From NCBI RefSeq assembly GCF_025766255.1, contig NW_026516722.1:1-64000 (forward strand): DNA of 64,000 nt. The letters run 5' to 3'. How positions within the stretch are numbered: the stretch's first letter is position 1; every line of letters starts with the position of its first letter. A program made the position numbers and the translations under genes. Under the pieces are notes generated by a model. That model worked only from the letters and a program-made list of their open reading frames with translations. It was not told the DNA's origin and ran no database searches. Of the stretch, positions 63,166-64,000 are shown piece by piece. Source of the DNA: Zychaea mexicana. Taxonomy: Eukaryota; Mucoromycota; Mucoromycetes; Mucorales; Lichtheimiaceae.

Positions 63166-64000
63166 TTAATCTAAGTTGAGTATATAGTAAGCGACTTGCA
63201 CAGCACCGAAAATAAGCTATCATTAAACAACATGAAAATGTCAGTTTAAACTTTCAACTTTCCTCTCTTTTAACTTTTGAAGTTTTGAAAAATAACATTA
63301 CCGGCTGCCATACTACAAGGTACCGAACACCATCCAAGATGTTGAGATACAGCTGCTGTTGAGTATCCCATCTAGACATTGATAATGTTTTATAACGTCA
63401 GCATGTGAATAAAAAAGCAAAGAGGAAGAAGAAAGAATAACAAATACATACGGATTCTTCTTGAACTGCTTGAGATCAACCTTCTCTTTACTGTAAAGGG
63501 AGTCGTTAGTCATATTTTGTCTATATAAACCAAACAAGTCTATCGCTATGATTACTTACCAATATGGACACGTGTCCTTTTTGCCAATGAGAACCCATCC
63601 TCGAATACACTTTTCATGGAACTTGTGTGTACATGCGAGTTGATGAACTTCGTCATCGGTGAATGCTGCCTGCTGCGGTTCTGCCAATGTGCCCGGCGAG
63701 TTTGACGTTGTCAGGCCGCACACAGCACATATATCAGCCGTCAAATGTTTCTGTGGGAAACCGTCTTTTGAATAATATCCGATCGTTGACGCCATCCGAT
63801 CCGAGCAGATCTCAACAAAATCACGTCCTAACACACTATTTGAAGAAATATATTGTAAATCCATCCCATCCATTCACAGAAAAAAAAAGAGAGAGAGAGA
63901 GAAACATACCCGAAATAAAGGCCGTAACAAAGCAATAGAATACCTGCTTGCATTAATCCAGGCTCAGCCGAGAATATCGATGCCAATCCGAAAAAGACAA
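63166..64000 (-). CDS. RNF121-like RING E3 ligase (5' end outside window)
   Basis: Partial gene with exons 63910-64000 (open at the window edge), 63560-63835, 63452-63490, 63302-63371 and 63166-63216. The membrane segment ILLLCYGLYFG runs into VLGRDFVEICSDRMASTIGYY, a signature of RNF121/RNF175. The RING is CAVCG...LACTHKFHEKCIRGW...KKDTCPYC, with the last Cys built across an intron. It continues KEKVDLKQF..NPWDTQQQLYLNILDGVRYLVVWQP, then a final span LIFGAVQVAYYIL, matching the animal protein to its end. RNF121 is an ER/Golgi membrane ubiquitin ligase involved in quality control. The N-terminal spans lie beyond 64000. Confidence 0.88.

Overview
The window reads as nuclear DNA of an early-diverging filamentous fungus, most likely Mucoromycota (Mucorales-like). 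The evidence is compact genes split by short GT-AG introns (mostly 50-120 bp), genes packed on both strands, AT-rich gene-poor gaps, CAG-type polyQ/polyA tracts, and a gene set that includes animal-like members often missing from Ascomycota (TTC36, UXT, Artemis-like nuclease, RNF121, three-SH3 adaptor). No tRNA, rRNA, CRISPR or intact transposon was seen. Species is not claimed.

Layout: 1-5.6 kb is gene-poor and AT-rich with only coding-like scraps. 5.6-16.3 kb (+ strand) carries an F-box protein, an alpha/beta hydrolase, an Artemis/SNM1-like nuclease, a secreted Cys-rich protein, Atg17, a stand-alone kexin-type prodomain and a UPF0014/FetB-like permease. 16.3-19 kb holds one unresolved small gene and little else. 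19-21.3 kb encodes a fungal-specific transcription factor. 21.5-37.2 kb is almost entirely minus strand: TTC36 homologue, three-SH3 adaptor, LisH-WD40 protein, RRM protein with an in-frame TAG near its 3' end, a mitochondrial PPR protein and UXT prefoldin. 38.5-44 kb has a PD-(D/E)XK-like gene, Dsc3, mitoribosomal mL61 and Get2. 44.7-52.3 kb (+) has a RasGEF, a mucin-like GPI protein and Pus3. 52.6-64 kb has an EF-hand mitochondrial carrier, Gcn2 and a 5'-truncated RNF121 homologue.

Functionally most genes are unlinked housekeeping functions: translation control and tRNA/mitoribosome (Gcn2, Pus3, mL61, PPR), ER membrane biology (Get2, Dsc3, RNF121), signalling and trafficking (RasGEF, SH3 adaptor), autophagy (Atg17) and DNA repair (Artemis-like). 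No operon-like logic is expected. Exon joins were worked out by hand from splice consensus, phase continuity and family motifs; for most multi-exon genes the summed exon length is an exact multiple of three. The most unusual items are the isolated kexin prodomain, the RRM gene whose frame continues past a TAG, the PD-(D/E)XK-like gene, and a TTC36 gene with two GC-AG introns.
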